Source: Nonomuraea deserti (GTDB taxonomy: Bacteria > Actinomycetota > Actinomycetes > Streptosporangiales > Streptosporangiaceae). Taken from it: 58,290 nt of DNA. Below the pieces are notes generated by a model, which was given only the letters and a program-made list of their open reading frames with translations, did no database searches and had not been told where the DNA came from. A program made the translations under genes and the position numbers. The stretch is from the NCBI RefSeq assembly GCF_004348685.1, contig NZ_SMKO01000038.1:1-58290 (forward strand). Reading direction: 5' to 3'. Shown piece by piece: positions 22,346 to 30,668 of this stretch (the first letter of the stretch is position 1; each line of letters starts with the position of its first letter).

Positions 22346-23025
22346 GCATCCGGGTGCTGATCGCCGACGACCAGTCGATGGTCCGCGAGGCGTTCGTCGT
22401 GCTGCTCAACGCCCAGCCCGACATCGAGGTGGTGGGCGAGGCCGTCGACGGTGACGACGTGCTGGTCAAGGCCGCCGCGTTGACGCCCGACGTCGTGCTG
22501 ATGGACGTGCGCATGCCGGGGACCGACGGCCTGGAGGCCACCCGCCGCCTCGCCGGGCGCACGAAGGTGCTGATGCTTACCACCTTCGACCTCGACGAGT
22601 ACGTCTACGAGGCGCTGCGCGCCGGCGCCAGCGGCTTCCTGCTGAAGAAGGCCACGGCGCGGGAGCTGGGCGACGCCGTGCGCATCGTCGCGAACGGGGA
22701 CGCCATGCTGGCGCCGTCCGTGACCCGCCGGTTGATCAGCGCCTTCGCCCGGCTGGGCCCGCCACGGCCGTTCACCGGGGAGGCGTCGGGCCCGCTGACC
22801 CCGCGCGAGAGCGAGATCCTCACGCTCATCGCGCACGGCCTGTCCAACACCGAGATCGCCGGCAGTCTCGTCATCGCGGAGCAGACCGTGAAGAGCCACG
22901 TCAGCAACATCCTGACGAAGATCGGGGTGCGCGATCGCACGCAGGCGGCGGTGTACGCGTTCCAGACCGGGCTGGTCACCCCCTACGGCGGAGCTAGATC
23001 CCACGATCCCCCTGCAGCGCCATGA
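22342..23025 (+). CDS. NarL/LuxR-family response regulator
   Basis: The 227-residue protein has an N-terminal receiver domain with phospho-acceptor Asp55 in VVLMDVRMPG, acidic pocket ADD at 8-10 and a conserved Lys in LLKKATARELG. The C-terminal LuxR HTH (about 150-210) has LTPRESEILTLIAHGLSNTEIA and the recognition helix VKSHVSNILTKIG. It is the partner of the upstream kinase. Divergent targets are not obvious nearby. Confidence 0.94.
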   Translation: MSIRVLIADDQSMVREAFVVLLNAQPDIEVVGEAVDGDDVLVKAAALTPDVVLMDVRMPGTDGLEATRRLAGRTKVLMLTTFDLDEYVYEALRAGASGFLLKKATARELGDAVRIVANGDAMLAPSVTRRLISAFARLGPPRPFTGEASGPLTPRESEILTLIAHGLSNTEIAGSLVIAEQTVKSHVSNILTKIGVRDRTQAAVYAFQTGLVTPYGGARSHDPPAAP

Positions 23026-23069
23026 CATGCCGGCGGTTCCGCTCGTAGGTTCGGGACACGACCACTGCC

Positions 23070-23771
23070 GTGAAAGGTCTGGTGTCGTCCCCCGTGCCCA
23101 GGATTCCCGAGCTGCTGCATCGCACCCTTTTCCGGACCTTCTCCCTCCTCGGCCCGAGGGCTCAGGGGAAGGTGCTGCACCGGTATTTCGACTGGTGGCA
23201 TCGCCGGCCCGATCCGTGGTCGCTCGCCACGGACTCGTACGAGCGCCGTAAATACCGGGCCACGCTGGACCAGCTGCCCGAGGGGACGTACGCCCGCATC
23301 CTGGAGGTGGGCTGCGCCGAGGGCGTCTTCACGCAGATGCTGGCGATGACCTGGCCGGATGCCGGGATCACGGGGCTCGACGTGTCGGAGAGGGCGCTCG
23401 GACGGGCCAGGGAGCGCGCGAGCGGTGATGGCGCGCGGGTCCGGTTCGTCCATGCCGACCTGCTCGGCTACGAGGAGCGGGACCGGTACGACCTGGTGTT
23501 CTGCGCGGAGACCCTCTACTACATCGGCCGTGGCGACAGGTTGCGCAGGGCATCGGAGCGGCTGCGTTCGCTGCTGGCGCCTGGAGGCGTCCTCGTCCTC
23601 GTGCACCCGTGGCCGGAGGCGGAGCGGCTGCACGGGTTCATCGACGGGAGTCCGACGGTCACGAAGCTCGCCGAGCGGGTGGAGCGGGACGCTTCACGGC
23701 CCTACGCCGTCTCCGTCTACCGGGCGGGGGCCGGCCCATCCCGTCCGCAGATGACCAGCGCCGTCTCGTGA
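23070..23771 (+). CDS. SAM-dependent methyltransferase (NodS-like)
   Basis: The protein has the class I methyltransferase motif ILEVGCAEGVFTQML near residue 80, the acidic motif II region VSERALGRARERA and motif IV YDLVFCAETLYYI. The arrangement resembles NodS-type or small-molecule methyltransferases. The annotated GTG 23070 could be replaced by GTG 23082, since GAAAGG sits between them; the shorter form is 229 residues. The substrate is unknown. It is 45 bp after the response regulator and might be co-transcribed. Confidence 0.8.
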   Translation: MKGLVSSPVPRIPELLHRTLFRTFSLLGPRAQGKVLHRYFDWWHRRPDPWSLATDSYERRKYRATLDQLPEGTYARILEVGCAEGVFTQMLAMTWPDAGITGLDVSERALGRARERASGDGARVRFVHADLLGYEERDRYDLVFCAETLYYIGRGDRLRRASERLRSLLAPGGVLVLVHPWPEAERLHGFIDGSPTVTKLAERVERDASRPYAVSVYRAGAGPSRPQMTSAVS

Positions 23772-23898
23772 AGGCCGCGTCGGAGGGGGGAAGGGGACGA
23801 GGGCCGGGGTTCTGTCCACCTCGCTAACGTCCTGCCATAGACGGAGATATCACCTCTAAGTAGTCGGTTGATGACATAGGGCGATGTAGCGTTCACGT

Positions 23899-24285
23899 GT
23901 GGTCTCCGGCTCACGAAGGATCGAGCGGCTCGGACGGAAGCGGTGGTTGACCCTTCTGGTCGGGGTCGTCATTTGCGTGGGCGTGTGGCCGATGCCGTGG
24001 CAGCCGGTGCACGCCGCGTCGGTCGTCCACGGGGACTCCGTCCACGTCGATCACGGTGACGGCCGGGACGACTCGTGCCCGCCTCGACGCTCGACGTTCA
24101 AGCGGCACGCGGGGAAACCGGCGGGCGGCCGGTGCGCCGGCGGCGGGGTTCTGGCGCCTCTCCCCTTCCCTGGACGCGATCACGGGCTCCCGCGTGCCCG
24201 TTTCACGCCGCCGCGGCCGCGGCTCGTCACGCGCTGGCGTACGGGCGTCGACCGGCTCACCCACCTGGGCATCTGGCGCATCTAG
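23899..24285 (+). CDS. Possible small exported protein
   Basis: A GTG-initiated 128-residue frame has a basic start (RRIERLGRKR), one hydrophobic stretch (WLTLLVGVVICVGVW) and a possible AxA-type cleavage near HAAS, followed by a His/Asp-rich segment and an Arg/Pro-rich tail with two cysteines. The export signal argues for coding, but the tail is low complexity. The 127 bp upstream is AT-richer and promoter-like. Confidence 0.4.
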   Translation: MVSGSRRIERLGRKRWLTLLVGVVICVGVWPMPWQPVHAASVVHGDSVHVDHGDGRDDSCPPRRSTFKRHAGKPAGGRCAGGGVLAPLPFPGRDHGLPRARFTPPRPRLVTRWRTGVDRLTHLGIWRI

Positions 24286-24343
24286 GCCGGCGGGAACACC
24301 TTCCTGCCCGTCTGACCGCGCCGATCCCAGGAGGCGATTCCTC

Positions 24344-24592
24344 GTGCGCGAAACCGATTCCTCTGTTGAAACCTGGTCATTCCAGTGCCAGAACTGCCAC
24401 ACCGTCTGGCAGGACACCTACGAAGCCCGGCACCACGCGGACTTCGGCGGCGAGTTCATCGTCTGGCGGCACCGTGGCGCCATCAGCATGCCGCCCTGGT
24501 TGCACGCCGGCTGCTCCGCCTGCCCGGGCGCGTCCGTCAAGGTGATCCCGCTCGCGGGCAACGTGCCCTACCAGGGGCGCGCCGGCATGTGA
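24344..24592 (+). CDS. Small zinc-ribbon-like hypothetical protein
   Basis: The 82-residue protein contains two CxxC pairs (CQNC at about residue 14 and CSAC near 56), a likely zinc ribbon, with a conserved-looking YEARHHADFGGEFIVW segment between. GTG 24344 is chosen because AGGAGG at 24329-24334 is 9 nt upstream; longer in-frame forms cross the preceding gene. Its function is unknown. Confidence 0.65.
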   Translation: MRETDSSVETWSFQCQNCHTVWQDTYEARHHADFGGEFIVWRHRGAISMPPWLHAGCSACPGASVKVIPLAGNVPYQGRAGM

Positions 24593-24660
24593 GCGTGGCG
24601 GGGTACGCGGCGTCCGCCGCGTACCCCGGCGGCCGGTGCCGGCGGGTGGCGGATGGGCGG

Positions 24661-24937
24661 TTGTCCACAGGGCTGTGTACAGGCCGGTGCGTGGCGGATG
24701 GAGCCGCTGTCAGCCCATTCGGGCGAGGCGATATCAGGTTGTTATACGCCCGACCCGGAGCGTGATGAACCATCACATTAGGTGATGATACGAGGTCAGG
24801 GGGCCTGTCCGGCGGATCGGGCGATGGGTTTCCGGTGACGTGCAGGCCGCCGGCCGCGATGCGGCACTGTCGTCGGCGGGCCCGGTCGAGCTCCCCGAGG
24901 TGGCGGGGTTATCCACAACAAGGGCCGGTTATCCACA
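24661..24937. promoter_or_regulatory. Cluster of three perfect DnaA boxes away from oriC
   Basis: Perfect 9-mers lie at 24661-24669 (ttgtccaca), 24909-24917 (ttatccaca) and 24929-24937 (ttatccaca). The last two are direct repeats 20 bp apart. They fall in the non-coding stretch 24593-24955, about 16 kb from oriC. A cluster like this could titrate DnaA. Confidence 0.65.
24762..24787. promoter_or_regulatory. Alternating gtgatg/catcac operator-like palindrome
   Basis: The sequence runs gtgatg-aac-catcac-attag-gtgatg, giving two overlapping inverted repeats that share the middle half-site. It lies in an AT-rich patch upstream of no annotated + strand gene and downstream of the MarR-type gene. 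It could be an operator or an RNA hairpin. Confidence 0.45.
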
Positions 24938-24955
24938 GCCTTGGGATAGGGCTGT

Positions 24956-25411
24956 TCACTCGGCCCCCGCCTCGACCTGGTGGAGCGCCTCGGCGATGGA
25001 TTTCCTGGCCGCGCGGATGCGCGCCGTCCGTGCCAGGTCGCGCCAGCCCAGCCGCAGGCCCTCCGCGGCCAGCTCGTCGAACGCGGCGAACACGGCCAGC
25101 TTCTGCCGGACGATCTTGGCCCAAGCGTCGTCCTCGATCTCGTAGTAGACGTTGCGCTCCCCGGTCTTGCGGAAACGGCGGATGAGCCTGTGGGACGTCA
25201 GCAGGTGGAGATTGGTCGTCAGGGACGCGCGGCTGGCCCCGATGATCCCGGCGATGTCGGACGCGGTCTGCTCCGGCGGGTCGCACACCATGAGCCAGCC
25301 CAGGATCCGGCCGCTGATGGGAGCGAGCCCCCACTCCTCGGAGACGAACGCCGCCACCCGCTCGACCCAGGCGAGGACCCGCTCACGTCCGGGGCCATCC
25401 TGCTCGCTCAT
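24956..25411 (-). CDS. GbsR/MarR-family transcriptional regulator
   Basis: The 151-residue protein has a central winged helix (ILGWLMVCDPPEQTASDIAGIIGASRASLTTNLHLLTSHRLIRRF, followed by the wing KTGERNVYYEI). It resembles the GbsR branch of the MarR family, which senses choline or other ligands and often controls transport genes. The ATG start lies 2 bp from a dyad-containing region (25413-25440, gaacatt, taacgtta, aagcgttc) that may be its own operator. Its target is not obvious; the PaiB-like gene lies upstream on the same strand. Confidence 0.82.
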   Translation of the reverse strand: MSEQDGPGRERVLAWVERVAAFVSEEWGLAPISGRILGWLMVCDPPEQTASDIAGIIGASRASLTTNLHLLTSHRLIRRFRKTGERNVYYEIEDDAWAKIVRQKLAVFAAFDELAAEGLRLGWRDLARTARIRAARKSIAEALHQVEAGAE

Positions 25412-25457
25412 GCGAACATTGTAACGTTAAGCGTTCATATCGGTACTTTCCGCTGTC

Positions 25458-26096
25458 TTATGCCGTCTCGCTCAGCCGGTCAGCCAGCCGTCTGAGCTGC
25501 TGCACCCTGGCGCCCGCGTCGTGCAGCAGGTCGCGTGCGGCGAGTTCGGCGGCGATGCGCTCGCGCTGCTCCACCGGCCGGTGGTCGTCGAACTTGAACT
25601 TGGCCCGCACCCCCACCACCTCCAGCCGCAGCCCCCGAACGGCCGACAACATCCGGTGGTACGGCCCCGCGTCCGCGCGCATCTCGCCGTGGTCGCCGTC
25701 CGGCTGGTGGTGGGCGAGCTGGCGGCGCAGGATGTCCACCTTGCCCTCCTTGCCGTCCACGATCTCGGCCACGCAGGTGAGCTGCACCGAGGCGTAGTAA
25801 CTGGTCGGCACGCCGGCCTCGGGCGAGTCGGCACGCCAGCCGGTGGGGATGTAGGCGTAGTCGTCGTGCACGCTCACCACCACCGTCGGGCAGGCCTCGA
25901 TGGCCGGCCAGATCGGGTTGGGCCGGGCCAGGTGGAGCACGACCTCCTTGTCGCCGTCGAACAGGAAGTGCGTCGGCACCAGGATCGGCGGGCCGCCGTT
26001 CACGCCGTTGGCGGCGAGCTGGCCGAAATCCCGTGTACGGAGCCAGGTCTGCCACTCTTCCTTGTCGCGAGCCGCGTCCCATGGATGAATAAGCAC
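25458..26096 (-). CDS. PaiB-like FMN-binding protein
   Basis: The 212-residue protein matches the FMN_bind_2 (PaiB) family: it starts MLIHPWDAARDKEEW, has VPTHFLFDG and HLARPNPIWPAI near residues 40-65, and VHDDYAYIPTGW and SYYASVQLTCVAEI. The split-barrel fold binds FMN; Bacillus PaiB is linked to repression of protease and sporulation genes. It is divergent from the MocR gene, and the short 34-bp gap between them holds an AT-rich sequence (tattagtacataataag), which suggests joint control by the MocR regulator. Confidence 0.85.
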   Translation of the reverse strand: MLIHPWDAARDKEEWQTWLRTRDFGQLAANGVNGGPPILVPTHFLFDGDKEVVLHLARPNPIWPAIEACPTVVVSVHDDYAYIPTGWRADSPEAGVPTSYYASVQLTCVAEIVDGKEGKVDILRRQLAHHQPDGDHGEMRADAGPYHRMLSAVRGLRLEVVGVRAKFKFDDHRPVEQRERIAAELAARDLLHDAGARVQQLRRLADRLSETA

Positions 26097-26130
26097 CCGA
26101 ACCTCTTTGTATTAGTACATAATAAGATTT

Positions 26131-27459
26131 GTGCTAGAAACGTACACGATTGCCGGTGGGTCGGCCAGCGAGATAGCGGCGGGTGTCGAGGCCGCCGTGT
26201 CCGAAGGGCGGCTGCCGCCCGGCCGCATGCTGCCACCGGTGCGCGAGGCGGCCGCGCTGGCCGGGGTCAGCCCCAACACGGCGGCGGCGGCGTACCGGCT
26301 GCTGCGCGAGCGCGGGGTCGTCGAGACGGCCGGGCGGCGTGGCACGCGGGTCAGGCCGCGCCCGGCCAGCACTTTCCGTGAGGAGATCCGCATCGAGGTG
26401 CCGCCAGGCGTGCGCGACCTGTCCGAGGGCAACCCCGACCCCGCCCTGCTGCCGGCATTGCACGAGGCCCTCGCCGCCGCGGCCCGCGCGCACCAGGAAC
26501 GGCCCGCGATGTACGGGACGGGCGACGACGAGGAGCTGCTCGCCCTGGCCGGGGCCCGCCTGCGAGCCGACGGCCTGCCCCCCGCGCCGCTGGCGATCAC
26601 GTCGGGCACCCTCGACGCCGTCGAACGGGTGCTCGCCGCCCACCTTCGCCCCGGCGACGCGGTCGCCGTCGAGGACCCCGGCTGGACGTCCCTGCTCGAC
26701 CTGGTCACCGCCATGAGGCTGCGTATCGTGCCGATGCGGCTCGACGACGACGGGCCGCTGCCGGACGAGCTCGGCCGGGCCCTGCTGGCCGGGGCCCGCG
26801 CCGTGGTGGTCACTTCCCGCGCGCAGAACCCGACCGGCGCCGCCGTCTCCGCCGAGCGCGCCGCCGACCTGCGCGAGCTGCTGGCCGCGCACCGGGACGT
26901 GCTCCTCGTCGAGGACGACCACGGCTCCGGCTTCGTGGACCTGCCGCTGCACCCGCTGGCCGGCGTCACGCGGCGGTGGATCCTCGTCCGCTCGACCGCC
27001 AAGGCGCTCGGCCCCGACCTCCGTCTCGCCCTGGTGACCGGCGACCCGACCACCCTCGACCGGCTGCGCGGGCGCCAGCGGCTCGCGACCGGTTGGGTCA
27101 GCCACCTGCTGCAGCGCGCCGTCGCCCACCTCTGGCGTACGGAGGCGGTCGACACCGCGGCCGTGGCCGCGGCGTACGCGCGGCGCCGGGACGGCCTGGT
27201 GGCGGCGCTGGCCGCGCGCGGCGTCACCGCGCACGGCCGCACCGGGCTCAACGTGTGGGTCCCCGTCGCGGACGAGTCCACGGCGATCACCCGGCTGCTG
27301 GCCCGCGGCTGGGCCGCCGCCCCCGGTGCCCGCAACCGGGTGGCCACGCCGCCGGCGCTGCGCCTCACCGCGGCCACGCTGGGGCAGGACGAGATCGACG
27401 TGCTCGCCGACGACCTCGCCGCCGCCCTGCGTCCCGCTTCGACCGGCCGGTACGGCTAG
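26131..27459 (+). CDS. MocR-type GntR regulator with aminotransferase domain
   Basis: The 442-residue protein fuses an N-terminal GntR winged helix (residues 1-75; LPPVREAAALAGVSPNTAAAAYRLLRERGVVE) to a fold-type I aminotransferase domain. The PLP lysine is K291 in VRSTAKALGPDLRLAL. AQNPTGAAVS and EDDHGSGF are the cofactor-binding motifs. MocR proteins use PLP or its adducts to control vitamin B6 or amino-acid genes. The GTG start at 26131 lies beside the divergent PaiB-like gene, its probable target. It converges with the Dyp operon, 3 bp away. Confidence 0.9.
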   Translation: MLETYTIAGGSASEIAAGVEAAVSEGRLPPGRMLPPVREAAALAGVSPNTAAAAYRLLRERGVVETAGRRGTRVRPRPASTFREEIRIEVPPGVRDLSEGNPDPALLPALHEALAAAARAHQERPAMYGTGDDEELLALAGARLRADGLPPAPLAITSGTLDAVERVLAAHLRPGDAVAVEDPGWTSLLDLVTAMRLRIVPMRLDDDGPLPDELGRALLAGARAVVVTSRAQNPTGAAVSAERAADLRELLAAHRDVLLVEDDHGSGFVDLPLHPLAGVTRRWILVRSTAKALGPDLRLALVTGDPTTLDRLRGRQRLATGWVSHLLQRAVAHLWRTEAVDTAAVAAAYARRRDGLVAALAARGVTAHGRTGLNVWVPVADESTAITRLLARGWAAAPGARNRVATPPALRLTAATLGQDEIDVLADDLAAALRPASTGRYG

Positions 27460-27462
27460 CGG

Positions 27463-28593
27463 CTAACCCAGCAGCCCCTCCCCGATCCAGCCGCCGGGTG
27501 CGCACCCCGGCGGGATGGCGAAGACTGCCGAGCCGATCGCGGTGACCCACTCGTTGAGCAGGTCACCCTCGGCCAGCCGCCGCTGGACGGGCACGAACTG
27601 CCGGTCGATGTCCGCCTGGTAGGAGGCGAACAGCAGCCCGGAGTCCGACTCGCCGTCCTCGGTCAGACCCTCGTCGTAGTTGTACGGCCGGCGCAGGATG
27701 CGCTGCGCCGGATCGGCGACGTGGGCCCGCCTGATGTGGGCGTACTCGGAGATGACCGGGAACCCCAGATGGTTCTTCCGGTCGAAGTCGGGCTCGTCGC
27801 GCTCGGCCCGGCCCGTCAGCGGGGCGCCGGTGTCGAGCCGCCGGCCGATGGTGAACTCCCTGGCCACGCGGTCGACGGCGTCCCACGTCCCCAGGCGCAT
27901 GCGGATCCTGCGCAGCACCATCGTGGTGCCGCCGCGCATCCCGGCCGGGCCCTGGCCGATCCAGACGGCCTTGTCCAGGTCGGTGGGGTTCACGGTGCCG
28001 TCGACCTGGCCCATCAGGTTGCGCTGCGTCTCCCCTCCGGCCCCGCCACGGAACCCGCGCTGGGTCCAGCGCACGCGCGTGAACGACCGCGCGTCCTTCA
28101 CGATCATCCGTACGGCGTGCGCGACGGTCAGACCGTCGTCGGCGCACACCTGGACGAGGAGATCGCCGCCGCTCCACCGCTTGTCCAGCTTGTCCGTCTC
28201 GAACGCGGGCAGCGGGCGCACCGGCGAGTCCACCTCGACCGCCTCGAACAGCCCCTCCCCGAACCCGAAGGTGATCGTCAGCCCGGCCGGATCCGCGGCC
28301 AGCTCCGGCTCGGTGTCGGCCAGGGCGGGCCGGCCCTGGGTGAGGCGGGCGGCGTCGTCGGTGAGCAGCTGGAGCAGCCGGACGGCGGCTTCCCTGCGGA
28401 CGCCCTTCCGCAGGTCGAACCCGACGAACACGGCGTGGACCTGCGGCGCGGTCGCCACGCCCGCCTGGTGCGGGCCGTGGAACGGCTCCACCCTCGCCCG
28501 CTCGGCATGGGTCGGCGGCGGGGTCTCGCGGCGCGTGAAGGCGCCCGCCGCGGTGGCGGCGCCCCCGGCCAGCAGCCCTCTACGGCTGATCAT
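27463..28593 (-). CDS. Dyp-type haem peroxidase, Tat-exported (EfeB-like)
   Basis: The 376-residue protein begins with a twin-arginine signal (ISRRGLLAGGAATAAG). The family motif GxxDG appears as GQVDGTVNPT, with the haem-binding histidine in SEYAHIRRAH and the conserved SGLLFASYQADIDRQFVPVQRRL near the end. Dyp peroxidases oxidise dyes and phenolics; EfeB types act in iron acquisition. No efeU/efeO genes are nearby; instead the gene overlaps (ATGA) a copper chaperone gene upstream, suggesting a link to copper homeostasis or metalloenzyme assembly. ATG 28593 is fixed by that overlap; the frame extends upstream but only as a shadow. Confidence 0.92.
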   Translation of the reverse strand: MISRRGLLAGGAATAAGAFTRRETPPPTHAERARVEPFHGPHQAGVATAPQVHAVFVGFDLRKGVRREAAVRLLQLLTDDAARLTQGRPALADTEPELAADPAGLTITFGFGEGLFEAVEVDSPVRPLPAFETDKLDKRWSGGDLLVQVCADDGLTVAHAVRMIVKDARSFTRVRWTQRGFRGGAGGETQRNLMGQVDGTVNPTDLDKAVWIGQGPAGMRGGTTMVLRRIRMRLGTWDAVDRVAREFTIGRRLDTGAPLTGRAERDEPDFDRKNHLGFPVISEYAHIRRAHVADPAQRILRRPYNYDEGLTEDGESDSGLLFASYQADIDRQFVPVQRRLAEGDLLNEWVTAIGSAVFAIPPGCAPGGWIGEGLLG

Positions 28594-29117
28594 TCGTGCC
28601 CCGGCTGATAGTCCTCCTCGCCGCCGGCGAAGTCCTTGCCGACGGCGCTGAACTCGAGCGGCTGCCCGCCCTTCACCTGGAGCGTGAACGGCACCTTCGC
28701 CCCGGGCTTCACCTCTTCCGTGACGCCCATCAGCATGATGTGGTCGCCGCCGGGCTGGAGCTCGTGCGTGCCGCGCGCGGGCACCACGAACCCGCCCTCC
28801 TTCGGCCGCATGACCATCTTGCCGCCGGACTCCACGACCTCGTGCAGTTCGATGGTGGGCGACAGCGGCGACGTGCCGGACACGATGGTGACGTCGGTGT
28901 CGCCGTTGTTGACCAGCGTCCCGAAAGCCGCGGTCATCCCCTTCTTGACGGTCTTCACCCAGGGGTCGGCGATGGAGAGCCCGGCGGCGGCCGACGAGGA
29001 CGGGGCGGCCGCGGCCGCGGTCGTGGCGGCGGGCGCGGACGCGGTGGTCGAGCCGCCGCCGCAGCCGGCCAGCGCCACCACGGTGGCGGCGAGCATGAGG
29101 GCATGACGAGAGAACAT
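28590..29117 (-). CDS. PCuAC copper chaperone lipoprotein
   Basis: The 175-residue protein has a lipobox (LAGC at residues 17-20) and an Ala/Ser/Thr-rich linker, followed by a PCuAC domain. The copper ligands fit the H-M-H-M pattern: IELHEVV, KMVMRP, then GGDHIMLMGV. In bacteria PCuAC delivers Cu(I) to the CuA or CuB centre of cytochrome oxidase. It sits between a membrane protein gene upstream and the Dyp peroxidase downstream, all on the minus strand. Confidence 0.9.
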   Translation of the reverse strand: MFSRHALMLAATVVALAGCGGGSTTASAPAATTAAAAAPSSSAAAGLSIADPWVKTVKKGMTAAFGTLVNNGDTDVTIVSGTSPLSPTIELHEVVESGGKMVMRPKEGGFVVPARGTHELQPGGDHIMLMGVTEEVKPGAKVPFTLQVKGGQPLEFSAVGKDFAGGEEDYQPGHE

Positions 29118-29213
29118 GGCATGGCCTTTCTCCGCCCGGCATGCCGAAGCAGGCCCTGCCGGGCGTGGGGTTGTCTGTTGTCGACAGAAAGCCGTCTTGC
29201 CGTGACCCGAGGG

Positions 29214-29750
29214 TCAGGCGGCGACAACCCGCGGAGGACCCCTCCTGCTGACCACGTGGCGCAGCACGGCCGGGCGGAGCACGCGCGGCTCCGCCGTCCA
29301 CAGGGGTGTGGAGAAAGGAGTCGTGAGCAGCGGCAGCCAGATGAGCAGCAGCCGCACGGCCAGGCGCCGCAGCAGCGACCAGAGCGCGGCCTCGCCGCGT
29401 GCCAGCCACAGCGCGGTCATCGCGACCGCCCACCCGTGGGCGACGAGCATGCCGAGGTCGGGCACCAGCCCCGAATGGAGGTGGCCGGCCATCTGGTGCG
29501 GCGTGGCCGCGTGCGACATCGAGAACAGCACGTGCATGACGATCTGCAGCGCGGCCAGCAGCGGCAGGATCACCGTTACCGAGCGCTCGCGCCCGGCCAG
29601 CGCGTACGCGGCCCCGAACGCCACCGCCAGCCCGCCCGCCATGGCCGGAGCCGGCACGGTGGCGCCGCCGAGCACGTGAGCCGCCACGCCCAGGCCCAGG
29701 CAGACCACGGCGAACACCGTGGTGCGGGCGAAGCGGAGCGGCGCGGCCAT
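29214..29750 (-). CDS. Polytopic membrane protein in copper operon
   Basis: This 178-residue protein has about four to five hydrophobic segments (FAVVCLGLGVAAHVLGGA, MAGGLAVAFGAAYALAG, VILPLLAALQIVMHVLF, LGMLVAHGWAVAMTALWLA, RLLLIWLPLLTTPF). Histidines and methionines cluster at MHVLFSMSHAATPHQMAGHLHSG, which is compatible with copper binding. It lies 96 bp upstream of the PCuAC gene on the same strand. Proteins of this kind occur beside PCuAC and CopC/YcnI-type genes in actinobacteria. Its function is unproven. Confidence 0.75.
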   Translation of the reverse strand: MAAPLRFARTTVFAVVCLGLGVAAHVLGGATVPAPAMAGGLAVAFGAAYALAGRERSVTVILPLLAALQIVMHVLFSMSHAATPHQMAGHLHSGLVPDLGMLVAHGWAVAMTALWLARGEAALWSLLRRLAVRLLLIWLPLLTTPFSTPLWTAEPRVLRPAVLRHVVSRRGPPRVVAA

Positions 29751-29827
29751 ACGCTTAGCATTCCATGGGGTCCGGCCGGTCCGCTCGGCACTCCTCGATC
29801 CCCTTACACACCGGCATAATCCACCTG

Positions 29828-30541
29828 ATGCCGAAATTTCATGACCTGTCGGAATACGCGGCGACGATCGCCCAGATCATCGACGCGGCCCACGTCAACC
29901 TGCACGCCGCGGCACTCCGATCGGTCACCGACCTGGCCGAGTCGTCCGGCGTGACCCCGGGCCTGCTGGTCGACCTGCGCTTCACCCTCCCCCTGCGCCC
30001 GCTCACCCGGCCGCAGCTGGCCACGCTCTACCGCTACGGCGACGCCGCGCTCCCCGAACTCGACGACCACCTGCGCGAAGGCACCATGACCGAGGACCCC
30101 GGCGGCCGGCTCCGGCCGACGCGCGAAGGGCTGGCGTTCATCCACAGGCTGTACGACCTGCACGCCGCCGCGGCCGAACGCGTCTGGGCCGGCCACGACC
30201 TGCCCGCGCTGGCAAACCTGGCGGGACGGGTGCTCGACTCGGCCGAACGCGTGCCGGGCGGCGCGCTGGAGGTGGCGGCGCCGCCGTACGAACCGGAGGG
30301 GACCTCGCCGGGGGTGCTGCTGTTCAACCGCATCGCCGCGCTGCGCCACCACCGCGCCGACGCGCACGCCACGGCCTGGCAGGCGGAAGGCCTGACCGCG
30401 GCCGGGATCGTCGCCCTGGCGGACGGGCCGCTGCGCGCCGGGATCGAGGCGGAGACCAACCTGCGGGCCGCGGCGCCGTACCGGATCCTGTCGGCGGACG
30501 AACGGGACACCCTGCGCGGCGGCCTGCTGAAGCTGGTCTGA
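29828..30541 (+). CDS. Hypothetical protein, possible winged-helix regulator
   Basis: The 237-residue protein begins at ATG 29828 (MPKFHDLSEYAATIAQII) and is helix-rich. A segment around LTRPQLATLYRYGDAALPELDDHLREGTM, followed by RPTREGLAFIHRLYDLH, looks like a MarR-type DNA-binding fold. Longer in-frame starts lie in the divergent intergenic region. I recognise no specific function. It is divergent from the copper operon and upstream of a stress-protein gene. Confidence 0.7.
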   Translation: MPKFHDLSEYAATIAQIIDAAHVNLHAAALRSVTDLAESSGVTPGLLVDLRFTLPLRPLTRPQLATLYRYGDAALPELDDHLREGTMTEDPGGRLRPTREGLAFIHRLYDLHAAAAERVWAGHDLPALANLAGRVLDSAERVPGGALEVAAPPYEPEGTSPGVLLFNRIAALRHHRADAHATAWQAEGLTAAGIVALADGPLRAGIEAETNLRAAAPYRILSADERDTLRGGLLKLV

Positions 30542-30668
30542 TCGCGCCGCTCACCGAGCCGGGCCTTCCCTCTGGTTTTCCACGCGGCGACGCCAAGGTT
30601 CCAAAATGCCACCTCCCGGTAATCGACGGGTAGGCGCACTATGGTCGTACTTCTCAACAGGAGGCACC

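Noticed and set aside
28594..29433. N-terminal extension of the Dyp peroxidase frame
   Set aside because: The frame stays open upstream of the Tat signal only because it shadows the PCuAC gene; the Tat motif and the ATGA overlap define the true start.
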